Shown: positions 7,407-16,612, counted from the first letter of the stretch. The stretch: 17,880 nt of DNA from an uncultured Eubacteriales bacterium (GCA_905201285.1 CAJKNM010000026.1:1-17880); one strand, 5' to 3'. Notes: generated from the sequence alone by a model not told the origin. Program-made: numbers and translations.

Positions 7407-7657
7407 TCCTCATTTTTGGCCTCTTTGAGCGCCTTTGCGAGCTGATCCGGACATGAGGTTCCCCTGCCGTTACAGTTCACCCCGCTTAAAAGCGAAATGA
7501 CCTTGTCAACATCCATTCCCTCAACGAGCCTTGATACGCCTTGAGTGTTTCCGTTGCATCCTCCGCCGAACACAACATTGTGTACCTTATTGTCATCAAT
7601 GTCAAAATTAATGGTTCTTGCGCAGGTCCCCTGCGTCTTATATGAATAACTTTTCAT
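7403..7657 (-). CDS. Small TSCPD-domain protein (TIGR03905-type), function unknown
   Basis: This is an 84-residue cytosolic protein with the TSCPD motif near its C-terminus (Thr67 to Asp71). It carries four cysteines, Cys12, Cys34 (in GGGCNGN), Cys62 and Cys69, arranged as in the TSCPD domain found at the C-terminus of some B12-dependent ribonucleotide reductases. There the domain is thought to bind zinc or nucleic acid. The stand-alone form is a recognised uncharacterised family, common in Clostridia. It follows the phosphofructokinase gene after only two bases, with its ribosome binding site (AGAAAGGA) inside that gene, so the two are co-transcribed and coupled. No role in glycolysis is implied by the sequence. 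Confidence 0.85.
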   Translation of the reverse strand: MKSYSYKTQGTCARTINFDIDDNKVHNVVFGGGCNGNTQGVSRLVEGMDVDKVISLLSGVNCNGRGTSCPDQLAKALKEAKNED

Positions 7658-7659
7658 AA

Positions 7660-8895
7660 TTAAATTCCTTTCTGCCTGTTAAATTTCATATGAACGGGAA
7701 GTCCGTCCTTGATAATAGGCGTGACCTCACCCATTATTAAGGGCCTGCAATATTTTATGAAATCCTCGCCGACCCCTGTTCCGTCATTTATAATCCATTC
7801 CCGGGGGATTGTCTTTTCCACGTTGGCAATCATATTTATATCCGCTGTTTCAATTTCATACTCATATGGAATATCCGACGTGCGTTTTATGACCGCCATC
7901 TCTGCCGTCTTGCCGTCAAACGCCGCGCGGACAGCCTCTGCGCCCGCGGCAAAGGACTCGTCTAAATCCTGTTTTGAAGCAAAATGCGCCGCACTTCTCT
8001 GAAGTGTGTTTATCTCAATTCCTCTTGCTTTAACGCCGAGAGCCTTTCCCAGGTACTGTGCAAGGAATTGACCCGTTCCGCTCATTATCTTATGTCCGAA
8101 TGCGTCAAGTCCGGCGTGAACCGAACCTGTTGTGACTATATAGTTGCCGTTTTTATCGCGAAGCGCCTCAGACACTGCGATAACCACAGTATTCTTCTTA
8201 TCAAGAAGACCCTTTACCGTCTCTGCACACTTCTCTAATTCAAATGGACATTCGGGAAGGTATATCAAATCCACGCCGGCACAGTCATCCCCCTTAGCAA
8301 GTGCTGCCGACGCTGTCAGCCAGCCGGCGTTCCTACCCATAATCTCAATAACGGTAATCGATTTTATATCATATACCGAGCTGTCACAGATAATCTCTTT
8401 AACCGATGTGGCAATATACTTAGCCGCGCTTCCGAACCCGGGCGTATGATCGGTTACCGCCAAATCATTGTCCACCGTTTTCGGTGCGCCCATAAATCGA
8501 ATCGGACTCTTTATGCTCTCGGCATATGCCGAAAGCTTGGCTATTGTATCCATCGAATCGTTGCCGCCGATATAGATAAAACAAGCAATTTCAAGCTTTT
8601 TGAAAATATCGAAAAGTTTTTTGTATGTTTCGGGCTCGGCGGAATATTCGGGAAGTTTATAGCGACAGCTTCCGAGTGCCGCCGACGGTGTCTGAACAAG
8701 AATTGATATGTCATTATCGCCGTTTATATAATCATCCATATCGATATAATTTCCGTCAAGCAGACCCCTTACGCCGCCCAACATTCCATATACTTTATCA
8801 GCTGACTGTTCCTTCGCCTCAGCGTATGCCCCGGCAAGCGTCGCGTTAATTGCTGCGGTCGGCCCGCCCGACTGTCCGATAATTACGTTATTCAT
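7660..8895 (-). CDS. pfp: 6-phosphofructokinase, probably pyrophosphate-dependent
   Basis: The enzyme phosphorylates fructose 6-phosphate to fructose 1,6-bisphosphate in glycolysis. Its 411 residues are longer than the roughly 320 of bacterial ATP-type PfkA. Motifs seen are GQSGGPTAAIN (7-17), GGNDS (110-114), PKTVDND (138-144, catalytic base Asp142 by motif), TPGFGSAAKY (151-160) and MGRNAGW (186-192). Two residues point to PPi rather than ATP: Asp113, where ATP enzymes have Gly, and Lys139, where they have Gly. With PPi the reaction is reversible and can serve gluconeogenesis. Asn112 replaces the Asp usual at the metal-binding position. It starts just after the rpoC terminator with an AAAGAGGT ribosome binding site. 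I see a TATTAT box but no good -35, so its promoter is unclear. Donor preference is prediction only. Confidence 0.9.
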   Translation of the reverse strand: MNNVIIGQSGGPTAAINATLAGAYAEAKEQSADKVYGMLGGVRGLLDGNYIDMDDYINGDNDISILVQTPSAALGSCRYKLPEYSAEPETYKKLFDIFKKLEIACFIYIGGNDSMDTIAKLSAYAESIKSPIRFMGAPKTVDNDLAVTDHTPGFGSAAKYIATSVKEIICDSSVYDIKSITVIEIMGRNAGWLTASAALAKGDDCAGVDLIYLPECPFELEKCAETVKGLLDKKNTVVIAVSEALRDKNGNYIVTTGSVHAGLDAFGHKIMSGTGQFLAQYLGKALGVKARGIEINTLQRSAAHFASKQDLDESFAAGAEAVRAAFDGKTAEMAVIKRTSDIPYEYEIETADINMIANVEKTIPREWIINDGTGVGEDFIKYCRPLIMGEVTPIIKDGLPVHMKFNRQKGI

Positions 8896-8924
8896 TTATT
8901 TGTGTACCTCTTTCGTATAATATT

Positions 8925-8980
8925 AAGTAAAAGACAAAATGCTGCTGCAAGGTGCATTTTCTGCACCTTGCGGCAGCATT
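8925..8980 (-). terminator. Strong rho-independent terminator of rpoBC
   Basis: The arms 8938-8956 and 8962-8980 form a 19-bp stem with a single mismatch around a 5-nt loop. On the minus strand it is followed by TTTTGTCTTTT. It begins 12 bases after the rpoC stop and ends transcription ahead of the phosphofructokinase gene. It is the strongest terminator in the window. Confidence 0.92.
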
Positions 8981-8991
8981 AAAGCAGTTCT

Positions 8992-11900
8992 TTAGCCGAT
9001 ACTGCCTACACTTTCTTCATCAAAGCTGATCTCATCGTCGCTTCCGCCATAGGTCGGATAAACCTCAATATTTTTATACTGGCTGACACCTGTTCCGGCA
9101 GGAATTAGCTTACCTATAATAACATTCTCTTTAAGACCGATCAGCGGGTCCTTCTTACCCTTGATGGCTGCATCAGTCAAGACACGGGTTGTCTCCTGGA
9201 AGGATGCAGCGGAAAGGAATGACTCAGTGGCAAGAGCCGCCTTGGTAATACCCATAAGCTGAATTGAGAACTCAGCCGGCTCTTTTCCCTCTTCAATCAT
9301 CTTGTTATTAATATCCTCAAGCTCATAAATGCTGATAAGCGAACCGGTAAGCAAGCCTGTGTCACCCGCAGTTTCAACCTTAACCTTATGCATCATTTGA
9401 CGAACGATAACCTCAATGTGCTTATCGTTAATATCAACACCCTGTAGTCTGTAAACACGCTGTACTTCCTGGATAAAGTAGTTCTGTACAGCAGTCGCAC
9501 CCAAAATGGCAAGTATATCGTGAGGATTGAGCGAACCTTCTGTAAGCGGATCGCCGGCTTTGATTTCCTGTTCATCGCGAACCTTGATTCTTGCACCGAA
9601 CGGAATCATATATGTTGCCGACTCACCTGTTTCTTCATTCATAACAATGATTTCGCGCTTATTGGCAACCTCGGTAATACGAACCTTACCGGTAATCTCA
9701 GAGATAATAGCGACACCCTTAGGACGTCTTGCTTCAAACAACTCTTCGACACGGGGAAGACCCTGTGTAATATCGTCACCCGCGACACCGCCGGCATGGA
9801 AGGTACGCATCGTAAGCTGAGTACCCGGCTCACCGATAGACTGTGCGGCGATAATGCCGACTGCTTCGCCGACATTAACCGGAGTTCCGTTAGAAAGGTT
9901 GTGGCCATAGCACTTAGCGCAAACGCCGACCTTACTGCGGCACTTAACAACCGAACGGATTTTAACCTCTTTAATACCTGCGTCAACAATCGCCTTAGCC
10001 GTTGCCGCGTTAATCATTTCATTTTCTGCTATAATAAGCTCGCCCGTCTGAGGATTAACAATATCCTCAGTTGTGGTTCTGCCTTCAAGACGGTCGATAA
10101 GCGGCTCGATAATTTCGTTACCGTCACGAATATCCGAAACAACAATACCGTCTCTTGTTCCGCAATCCTCCTCGCGGACGATGACGTCCTGAGATACGTC
10201 AACCAGACGACGGGTAAGATAACCCGAGTCGGCTGTACGGAGTGCGGTATCGGTAAGACCCTTACGTGCACCGTGAGTTGAGATAAAGTACTCAAGCACG
10301 GTAAGACCTTCACGGAAGTTTGAACGAATAGGAATCTCGATTGTACGTCCTGATGTATCGGCCATAAGTCCGCGCATTGCGGCAAGCTGACGCATCTGGT
10401 TTACACTGCCTCGAGCACCCGAGTTAGCCATCATATAAATAGGATTGAGCTGTCTCAGGTTATCCATCATCGCATCCGTTACCTGATTTGAGGTCTCACT
10501 CCATATTGCGATAATATGGCGGTGACGCTCTTCATCGGTAAGAAGACCTCTTCGATAGTTCCTCATTACCTTATCTACACGTTCCTCGGCTGCCGCAAGA
10601 AGCTTCTGCTTTGCTTCAGGAATCTGCATATCGTCTACGCAGACCGTGATAGCGCCGAGAGTCGAATATTTATAACCCATCGCCTTGATGTTATCAAGGA
10701 GGGTTGCTGTTTCTGTGATTCCGTGCTTTTTAATTGACGCATTGATAATCTTTCCGAGTAATTTCTTGTCAACACCCGGCTCAACATTATCATTGATTGC
10801 TTCTTTAACCGGAGGCTTTTTCAGCACATTATCGCCGATTTCAAGGTCAAGCAGATGCTCTGACTCGCTTCTGTCAACAAAGCCCAAATCCTGAGGTATC
10901 TTCTCGTTGAATATAAGTCTGCCGACTGTTGCGTCAATCATACCGGTAACCTCTTTGTCACCGATTTTGCGGGTTATGCGAACCTTTATCGGTGCATGAA
11001 GTCCAACAGCACCGTTATTATATGCCAAAACAGCTTCGTTTTGATCAGAGAAAACCTTGCCCGTTCCGATTTCGGTATCGTCTTTAAGTGTCAGATAATA
11101 GCTTCCCAGTACCATATCCTGTGTAGGAACGGTAACAGGCTTACCATCCTGAGGCTTAATAAGGTTATTTGCAGAAAGCATGAGGAATCTCGCCTCTGCC
11201 TGAGCCTCGGTTGAAAGCGGAAGGTGAACTGCCATCTGGTCACCGTCGAAGTCCGCGTTAAACGCAGTACATACAAGCGGATGAAGCTTAAGCGCCTTAC
11301 CCTCTACCAAAACCGGCTCAAACGCCTGAATGCCCAGTCTGTGCAGAGTAGGAGCACGGTTCAGAAGAACCGGATGTTCTGATATTACATCCTCGAGAAC
11401 ATCCCATACTTCAGGGCGAACACGCTCTACCATACGCTTTGCAGACTTAATGTTATGCGCGAAGCCGCCATCAACAAGCTTTTTCATAACAAAAGGCTTA
11501 AAAAGCTCAAGTGCCATCTTTTTAGGAAGTCCGCACTGATAAATCTTAAGTTCAGGTCCTACAACGATAACCGAACGACCTGAATAGTCAACACGCTTAC
11601 CCAAAAGGTTCTGACGGAAACGTCCTTGCTTACCTTTGAGCATATCCGAAAGAGATTTAAGCGGTCTGTTTCCGGGTCCGGTTACAGGTCTGCCGCGGCG
11701 GCCGTTATCAATAAGCGCATCGACAGCCTCCTGAAGCATACGCTTCTCGTTTCTTACTATAATTTCAGGAGCGTCTAAATCAAGCAGACGCTTCAGTCTG
11801 TTGTTTCTGTTAATAACCCTGCGGTACAGGTCGTTTAAGTCAGAGGTTGCGAAGCGGCCTCCGTCAAGCTGTACCATAGGTCTGATTTCGGGCGGGATAA

Positions 11901-12597
11901 CAGGGATGACAGTTAAAATCATCCACTCAGGCTTATTCCCCGAATGGCGAAAAGCCTCAACCACCTCAAGACGACGTACCGTACGAATCTTTTTCTGTCC
12001 CTTTGCTCCGTCAAGGTCAGCCCGAAGTTCTTCATATAGCTGGTCAAGGTCAATCATCTGAAGCATTTCGAGAATTGCTTCAGCACCCATACCCGCACGG
12101 AACATATCTCCATATTTTTCATAATATTCTCTATATTCTTTTTCAGATAAAATCTGATTTTTTTCAAGCGAGGTTTTGCCCGGGTCGATAACGACATATG
12201 CCGCAAAGTACAAAACCTTTTCAAGGGCCCTCGGTGACATATCGAGTATAAGACCGAGACGGCTCGGTATTCCCTTAAAATACCAGATGTGCGATACCGG
12301 TACCGCAAGTTCAATGTGACCCATACGTTCACGGCGAACTTTAGATCTGGTAACCTCAACACCACAGCGGTCACAGACTACGCCCTTATAGCGAACTCTT
12401 TTGTACTTACCGCAGTGACATTCCCAGTCCTTCTGCGGGCCGAATATACGCTCGCAGAAAAGACCGTCCTTTTCAGGTTTTAATGTTCTGTAATTTATGG
12501 TTTCAGGTTTTTTAACCTCGCCTCGTGACCACTCGCGGATTTTCTCCGGCGAAGCAAGTCCGATTTGAATGGCATCAAAATTCTGATACTCGCTCAT
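8992..12597 (-). CDS. rpoC: DNA-directed RNA polymerase subunit beta' (RpoC)
   Basis: This is the largest catalytic subunit of RNA polymerase, forming the active-site cleft with RpoB. At 1201 residues it is typical for Firmicutes (Bacillus about 1199) and lacks the large insertions seen in proteobacterial RpoC. The N-terminal zinc site is Cys60, Cys62, Cys75 and Cys78. The catalytic Mg site is NADFDGDQM (447-455, Asp449/451/453). The bridge helix spans about 727-750 (from GARGSVNQM). The second zinc site is Cys812, Cys886, Cys893 and Cys896. The trigger loop lies around 914-937, with GEPGTQLTMRTFHAGG. The start has a GAAAGG ribosome binding site at good spacing. It follows rpoB after 75 bp with no terminator between them, so it is part of the rpoB transcript. 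Nothing is broken or missing. Confidence 0.99.
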   Translation of the reverse strand: MSEYQNFDAIQIGLASPEKIREWSRGEVKKPETINYRTLKPEKDGLFCERIFGPQKDWECHCGKYKRVRYKGVVCDRCGVEVTRSKVRRERMGHIELAVPVSHIWYFKGIPSRLGLILDMSPRALEKVLYFAAYVVIDPGKTSLEKNQILSEKEYREYYEKYGDMFRAGMGAEAILEMLQMIDLDQLYEELRADLDGAKGQKKIRTVRRLEVVEAFRHSGNKPEWMILTVIPVIPPEIRPMVQLDGGRFATSDLNDLYRRVINRNNRLKRLLDLDAPEIIVRNEKRMLQEAVDALIDNGRRGRPVTGPGNRPLKSLSDMLKGKQGRFRQNLLGKRVDYSGRSVIVVGPELKIYQCGLPKKMALELFKPFVMKKLVDGGFAHNIKSAKRMVERVRPEVWDVLEDVISEHPVLLNRAPTLHRLGIQAFEPVLVEGKALKLHPLVCTAFNADFDGDQMAVHLPLSTEAQAEARFLMLSANNLIKPQDGKPVTVPTQDMVLGSYYLTLKDDTEIGTGKVFSDQNEAVLAYNNGAVGLHAPIKVRITRKIGDKEVTGMIDATVGRLIFNEKIPQDLGFVDRSESEHLLDLEIGDNVLKKPPVKEAINDNVEPGVDKKLLGKIINASIKKHGITETATLLDNIKAMGYKYSTLGAITVCVDDMQIPEAKQKLLAAAEERVDKVMRNYRRGLLTDEERHRHIIAIWSETSNQVTDAMMDNLRQLNPIYMMANSGARGSVNQMRQLAAMRGLMADTSGRTIEIPIRSNFREGLTVLEYFISTHGARKGLTDTALRTADSGYLTRRLVDVSQDVIVREEDCGTRDGIVVSDIRDGNEIIEPLIDRLEGRTTTEDIVNPQTGELIIAENEMINAATAKAIVDAGIKEVKIRSVVKCRSKVGVCAKCYGHNLSNGTPVNVGEAVGIIAAQSIGEPGTQLTMRTFHAGGVAGDDITQGLPRVEELFEARRPKGVAIISEITGKVRITEVANKREIIVMNEETGESATYMIPFGARIKVRDEQEIKAGDPLTEGSLNPHDILAILGATAVQNYFIQEVQRVYRLQGVDINDKHIEVIVRQMMHKVKVETAGDTGLLTGSLISIYELEDINNKMIEEGKEPAEFSIQLMGITKAALATESFLSAASFQETTRVLTDAAIKGKKDPLIGLKENVIIGKLIPAGTGVSQYKNIEVYPTYGGSDDEISFDEESVGSIG

Positions 12598-12672
12598 ATT
12601 GATCTACCTTTCCGGCTCACAAATTCACACCGCCGTCTGCCGTGAGCTTGACAAACAGCCTCTATATTTTTA

Positions 12673-15600
12673 TTAGTATAAATCCTCATCGTCGCCGCTG
12701 TAGCTCTCGTCCTCAGCAATCTGGTCGAGCGATTCCAAGCCATCAGCGTCAAGATAGTCAACGTCACCTTCAGAATCAGGGTATGTGTCATCACTGCCCA
12801 ATATATCATCCAGCTCATCATCGTCATCGTCCTCGTTGTCATCATCGGGAATAATATCATCAATATCGGGATCATCCGAGAAATCGTGTTCGTTCACAGG
12901 CTCATCGTCATCATCCTCTATTCCCGAAATGCTTACAGGTAAATCTGTATCGTCATCATCAAGCGACTCTCTCAATATAATCTCATTGTTATCCTTATCA
13001 AGAACCTTCATATCCAGCGCAAGGCTCTGTAATTCTTTGATAAGAACCTTAAATGATTCAGGAACGCCCGGTTCGGGAACATTATCACCCTTTACGATAG
13101 ATTCATAGGTCTTAACACGGCCGACAACATCATCGGATTTAACAGTCAGGATTTCCTGAAGGGTATAAGCCGCGCCATACGCTTCAAGCGCCCAAACTTC
13201 CATCTCGCCGAAACGCTGTCCGCCGAACTGTGCCTTACCGCCGAGCGGCTGTTGAGTAACAAGTGAGTAAGGACCTGTCGAACGAGCATGAATCTTATCG
13301 TCTACAAGATGGGCAAGCTTGAGGTAATGCATATATCCGACGGTTACGGGGTTGTCAAATGGTTCACCTGTACGTCCGTCATAAAGGATTGTCTTACCTG
13401 TTTTATCATAACCCGCCTTTTCTAAGGCTTCTACTATATCTTCCTCGGTTGCGCCGTCAAACACCGGTGTTGCAATCTTCCAGCCGAGAGCCTTCGCCGC
13501 ATAGCCGAGATGAACCTCAAGCACCTGACCGATGTTCATACGCGAAGGTACGCCCAACGGGTTAAGTACAATCTGAAGAGGTGTTCCGTCCGGAAGGAAC
13601 GGCATATCTTCCTCAGGCAATATACGGGAAACAACACCCTTGTTACCGTGACGGCCCGCCATTTTATCACCGACAGAGATTTTTCTCTTCTGAGCGATAT
13701 AACAGCGAACAACCTGAGTTACACCGGGGGGGAGCTCATCGCCGTTTGCTCTTGTAAATACCTTAACATCTACTATTATACCATATTCACCGTGAGGAAC
13801 ACGAAGCGAGGTATCACGCACTTCACGCGCCTTTTCGCCGAAGATTGCTCTAAGAAGTCTCTCTTCTGCGGTAAGCTCAGTCTCACCCTTCGGCGTAACC
13901 TTACCTACCAGAATGTCGCCGCTTTCAACTTCTGCACCGACACGGATAATACCTCTCTCATCAAGGTCGCGGAGCGCGTCGTCACCGACGTTTGGTATAT
14001 CTCTTGTTATTTCTTCGGGCCCAAGCTTTGTTTCCCTTGCTTCGAGCTCATATTCTTCTATATGAATTGATGTAAACACATCTTCTTTAACAAGCTTTTC
14101 GTTTATAAGAACAGCATCCTCATAATTGTAACCTTCCCATGTCATAAAGCCGATAAGAATGTTACGGCCAAGGCCTATTTCACCGTTCTTGGTAGAGGGA
14201 CCGTCAGCGATTATGTCGCCCTTTTCGACCCTTTCGCCCGCTTCAACAATCGGCCGCTGATTTACACAGGTTCCCTGGTTTGAACGCGTGAATTTAACAA
14301 GCTTGTACTTATCTGTTTCGTGGTTATCGTTTTTGATAACTATTTCGGTTGCCGAAACCTTTTCAACAACACCCGATTCTTTAGCGAGAATACATACGCC
14401 GGAATCGCGGGCCGCCTTATATTCCATACCTGTTCCTACAATCGGAGATTCCGGCATAAGAAGCGGAACCGCCTGACGCTGCATGTTAGAACCCATCAGG
14501 GCACGGTTAGCATCATCGTTTTCAAGGAACGGAATCATCGCCGTTGCGATTGAGATAACCTGTCTCGGCGATACATCCATATAATCCACTCTGTTCGGCG
14601 GAACTTCGATAAATTCATCCTTATATCTTGTAACAACCTTTTTGTTTACAAATTTGTCATTCTCGTCGAGGGGCTCGGTTGCCTGTGCAACATAAAAGCC
14701 TTCTTCAACATCGGCGGTCATGTATATTACATCTTTTGTAACAATGCCGCTTTCCTTATCTACTTTGCGGTACGGAGTTTCGATAAACCCGTATTCGTTT
14801 ACCTTAGCAAATCCGCTGAGCGAGTTGATAAGACCGATGTTAGGTCCTTCAGGCGTCTCGATCGGGCACATACGTCCGTAATGAGAATGGTGAACGTCAC
14901 GAACCTCAAAGCCGGCACGTTCACGCGAAAGACCGCCGGGACCCAATGCAGAAAGTCTTCTCTTGTGAGTAAGCTCACCAAGAGGGTTAATCTGATCCAT
15001 AAACTGTGACAGCTGTGATGAACCGAAGAATTCCTTAATCGATGACGTTACCGGACGGATGTTTATAAGATTCTGCGGCGTAACCGCATCTAAGTCCTGA
15101 GTTGTCATGCGCTCGCGCACGGCACGTTCCATACGCGAAAGACCGATACGGAACTGATTCTGTAAAAGCTCACCCACGCTGCGGATACGGCGGTTACCCA
15201 AATGGTCGATGTCATCAACGTCCCCGACCCCCGCCGCGAGATTTCCCACATATGAGATAGATGCGATTATGTCATCTATCAATATATGTCTGGGGATAAG
15301 CTCGTCACGTCTGTCATAGAGAGCCTGTTTAAATTCTTCGGAATTCATATCCGGATACTGTTCGAGAATTTCTTTAAGAACAATACCGCGAACTCTCTCA
15401 TAAATTCCATACTTGCGGAGGTCATAATCCACATAATCGTGAAGGTCGACCATTCCGTTTGAGATTACCTTTGTTTTCTGACCGTCAATATCAAGCACAA
15501 TGTCGTTTATCTGCGCCTTTTCAAGTGCGTGTGCAATCTCTTTTGTGATTACGTCGCCTTCGGCCACGATAACCTCACCGGTCTCGGGGTCTGCAACAGT

Positions 15601-16473
15601 CTGACCCGATGTAAAGCCGCAAATACGATTAGCCAGTCTAAGCTTTTTGTTAAACTTATATCTGCCGACCCTTGCGAGATCATAGCGTCTTGGATCAAAG
15701 AAAAGGTTCGTAATAAGCGACTGAGCGCTCTCTACCGTAGGCGGCTCACCCGGACGAAGCTTTCTGTATATCTCAAGCAGGCCTTCCTCGGTGTTGGTGG
15801 TTGTATCCTTCTCCATTGTAGCAAGAAGACGTGCATCTTCACCGAATAAGTCATTAATCTGTGCATCTGTTCCGAAGCCCAAAGCTCTTATAAGAACAGT
15901 CACCGGCATTTTCCTGTTTCTGTCGATACGAACATAGAATATATCGTTACTGTCCGTTTCGTATTCAAGCCATGCACCTCTGCTCGGAATAACCTGTGAT
16001 GAAAACAGTTTCTTTCCTAACTTATCAAATTCTTGCGAATAATAAGCGCTTGGCGCACGAACAAGCTGAGACACGATAACACGCTCAGCACCGTTTATAA
16101 TAAATGTACCGGACGGCGTCATCAGCGGGAAGTCGCCCATAAAGATTTCCTGCTCTTTGATTTCACCCGATTCCTTGTTGATAAGACGAACCTTTACGCG
16201 AAGGGGAGCGGCATATGTTGCATCTCTCTCCTTACACTCTTCAATATCGTACTTCGGCTCTTTGTCAAGCCGATAGTCAATAAAATCCAAAACAAGATTC
16301 CCGTTATAGTCCGTAATAGGCGATACGTCATGAAAAACCTCTTTGAGGCCCTCGTCCAAGAACCATTTGTACGAGTTTATCTGAATTTCAATCAGATTGG
16401 GCATCTCCAGAACCTCGTTGATTTTTCCGTAACTCATACGAGTATTCTTGCCCAGTTTCACAGGATGTACCAT
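12673..16473 (-). CDS. rpoB: DNA-directed RNA polymerase subunit beta (RpoB) with long acidic C-terminal tail
   Basis: This is the second catalytic subunit of RNA polymerase. I place the start at the ATG at 16473 (1266 residues), not the in-frame GTG at 16485. That GTG lies inside the ribosome binding site GAGGTGAG, and Clostridia RpoB proteins begin MVHPV. Visible landmarks are the rifampicin pocket FFGSSQLSQFMDQ (482-494), with wild-type Asp493, His503 and Ser508 predicting sensitivity, then PIETPEGPNIGL shortly after, and GDKMAGRHGNKG (935-946). The conserved body ends near residue 1169. The remaining 97 residues hold 47 Asp/Glu and no Lys or Arg. Bacillus has a shorter acidic tail. rplJL does not precede it; instead it has its own promoter and a long leader. 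Confidence 0.98.
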   Translation of the reverse strand: MVHPVKLGKNTRMSYGKINEVLEMPNLIEIQINSYKWFLDEGLKEVFHDVSPITDYNGNLVLDFIDYRLDKEPKYDIEECKERDATYAAPLRVKVRLINKESGEIKEQEIFMGDFPLMTPSGTFIINGAERVIVSQLVRAPSAYYSQEFDKLGKKLFSSQVIPSRGAWLEYETDSNDIFYVRIDRNRKMPVTVLIRALGFGTDAQINDLFGEDARLLATMEKDTTTNTEEGLLEIYRKLRPGEPPTVESAQSLITNLFFDPRRYDLARVGRYKFNKKLRLANRICGFTSGQTVADPETGEVIVAEGDVITKEIAHALEKAQINDIVLDIDGQKTKVISNGMVDLHDYVDYDLRKYGIYERVRGIVLKEILEQYPDMNSEEFKQALYDRRDELIPRHILIDDIIASISYVGNLAAGVGDVDDIDHLGNRRIRSVGELLQNQFRIGLSRMERAVRERMTTQDLDAVTPQNLINIRPVTSSIKEFFGSSQLSQFMDQINPLGELTHKRRLSALGPGGLSRERAGFEVRDVHHSHYGRMCPIETPEGPNIGLINSLSGFAKVNEYGFIETPYRKVDKESGIVTKDVIYMTADVEEGFYVAQATEPLDENDKFVNKKVVTRYKDEFIEVPPNRVDYMDVSPRQVISIATAMIPFLENDDANRALMGSNMQRQAVPLLMPESPIVGTGMEYKAARDSGVCILAKESGVVEKVSATEIVIKNDNHETDKYKLVKFTRSNQGTCVNQRPIVEAGERVEKGDIIADGPSTKNGEIGLGRNILIGFMTWEGYNYEDAVLINEKLVKEDVFTSIHIEEYELEARETKLGPEEITRDIPNVGDDALRDLDERGIIRVGAEVESGDILVGKVTPKGETELTAEERLLRAIFGEKAREVRDTSLRVPHGEYGIIVDVKVFTRANGDELPPGVTQVVRCYIAQKRKISVGDKMAGRHGNKGVVSRILPEEDMPFLPDGTPLQIVLNPLGVPSRMNIGQVLEVHLGYAAKALGWKIATPVFDGATEEDIVEALEKAGYDKTGKTILYDGRTGEPFDNPVTVGYMHYLKLAHLVDDKIHARSTGPYSLVTQQPLGGKAQFGGQRFGEMEVWALEAYGAAYTLQEILTVKSDDVVGRVKTYESIVKGDNVPEPGVPESFKVLIKELQSLALDMKVLDKDNNEIILRESLDDDDTDLPVSISGIEDDDDEPVNEHDFSDDPDIDDIIPDDDNEDDDDDELDDILGSDDTYPDSEGDVDYLDADGLESLDQIAEDESYSGDDEDLY

Positions 16474-16583
16474 AAAACCGCTCACCTCATTAAAAAAATT
16501 TCTGAAAGATGTGAAAAATTATCGTATTATTTTCGCTGAAACACAGAATTTTCGCTTATGCCCCACAAAATTTCGTCAGGCAC

Positions 16584-16597
16584 TTGATAATTATCAA
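16584..16597. promoter_or_regulatory. 14-bp perfect palindrome covering a -35 box, possible operator
   Basis: TTGATAATTATCAA is fully self-complementary. It contains the -35 hexamer of the + strand promoter at 16584-16612 and lies within the predicted rpoB leader. A repressor bound here would block the + promoter and could act as a roadblock for rpoB. It loosely recalls GATAAT-type metal-regulator boxes but fits none I would name with confidence. Confidence 0.35.
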
Positions 16598-16612
16598 TTA
16601 ATATGCTATAAT
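16584..16612 (+). promoter_or_regulatory. Extended -10 sigma-A promoter toward the secreted-protein gene
   Basis: TTGATA (16584-16589) and TATAAT (16607-16612) are separated by 17 bp, with TGC directly before the -10 (extended -10). The start site would be near 16619, giving a leader of about 184 nt to the ATG at 16803. A weaker alternative, TTGTCA (16720-16725) and TATACA (16744-16749) with 18 bp spacing, would give a short leader. Confidence 0.65.

Noticed and set aside
9520..10281. 253-codon reading frame on the + strand opposite rpoC
   Set aside because: It is wholly antisense to conserved rpoC codons, has no ribosome binding site or recognisable motif, and its composition is what the complementary strand of rpoC gives.
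12676..12966. Frameshift or assembly error as the origin of the acidic RpoB tail
   Set aside because: The frame runs unbroken from the conserved body, acidic tails occur on other Firmicutes RpoB proteins, and a normal stop is followed by rpoC at ordinary spacing.
12785..13108. Serine-rich 107-codon frame on the + strand
   Set aside because: The serine runs arise because GAT/GAC codons of the RpoB acidic tail read as TCA/TCG-type codons on the other strand. It is a shadow.
13510..14070. 186-codon reading frame on the + strand opposite rpoB
   Set aside because: It is antisense to highly conserved RpoB sequence and shows no domain or translation signal.
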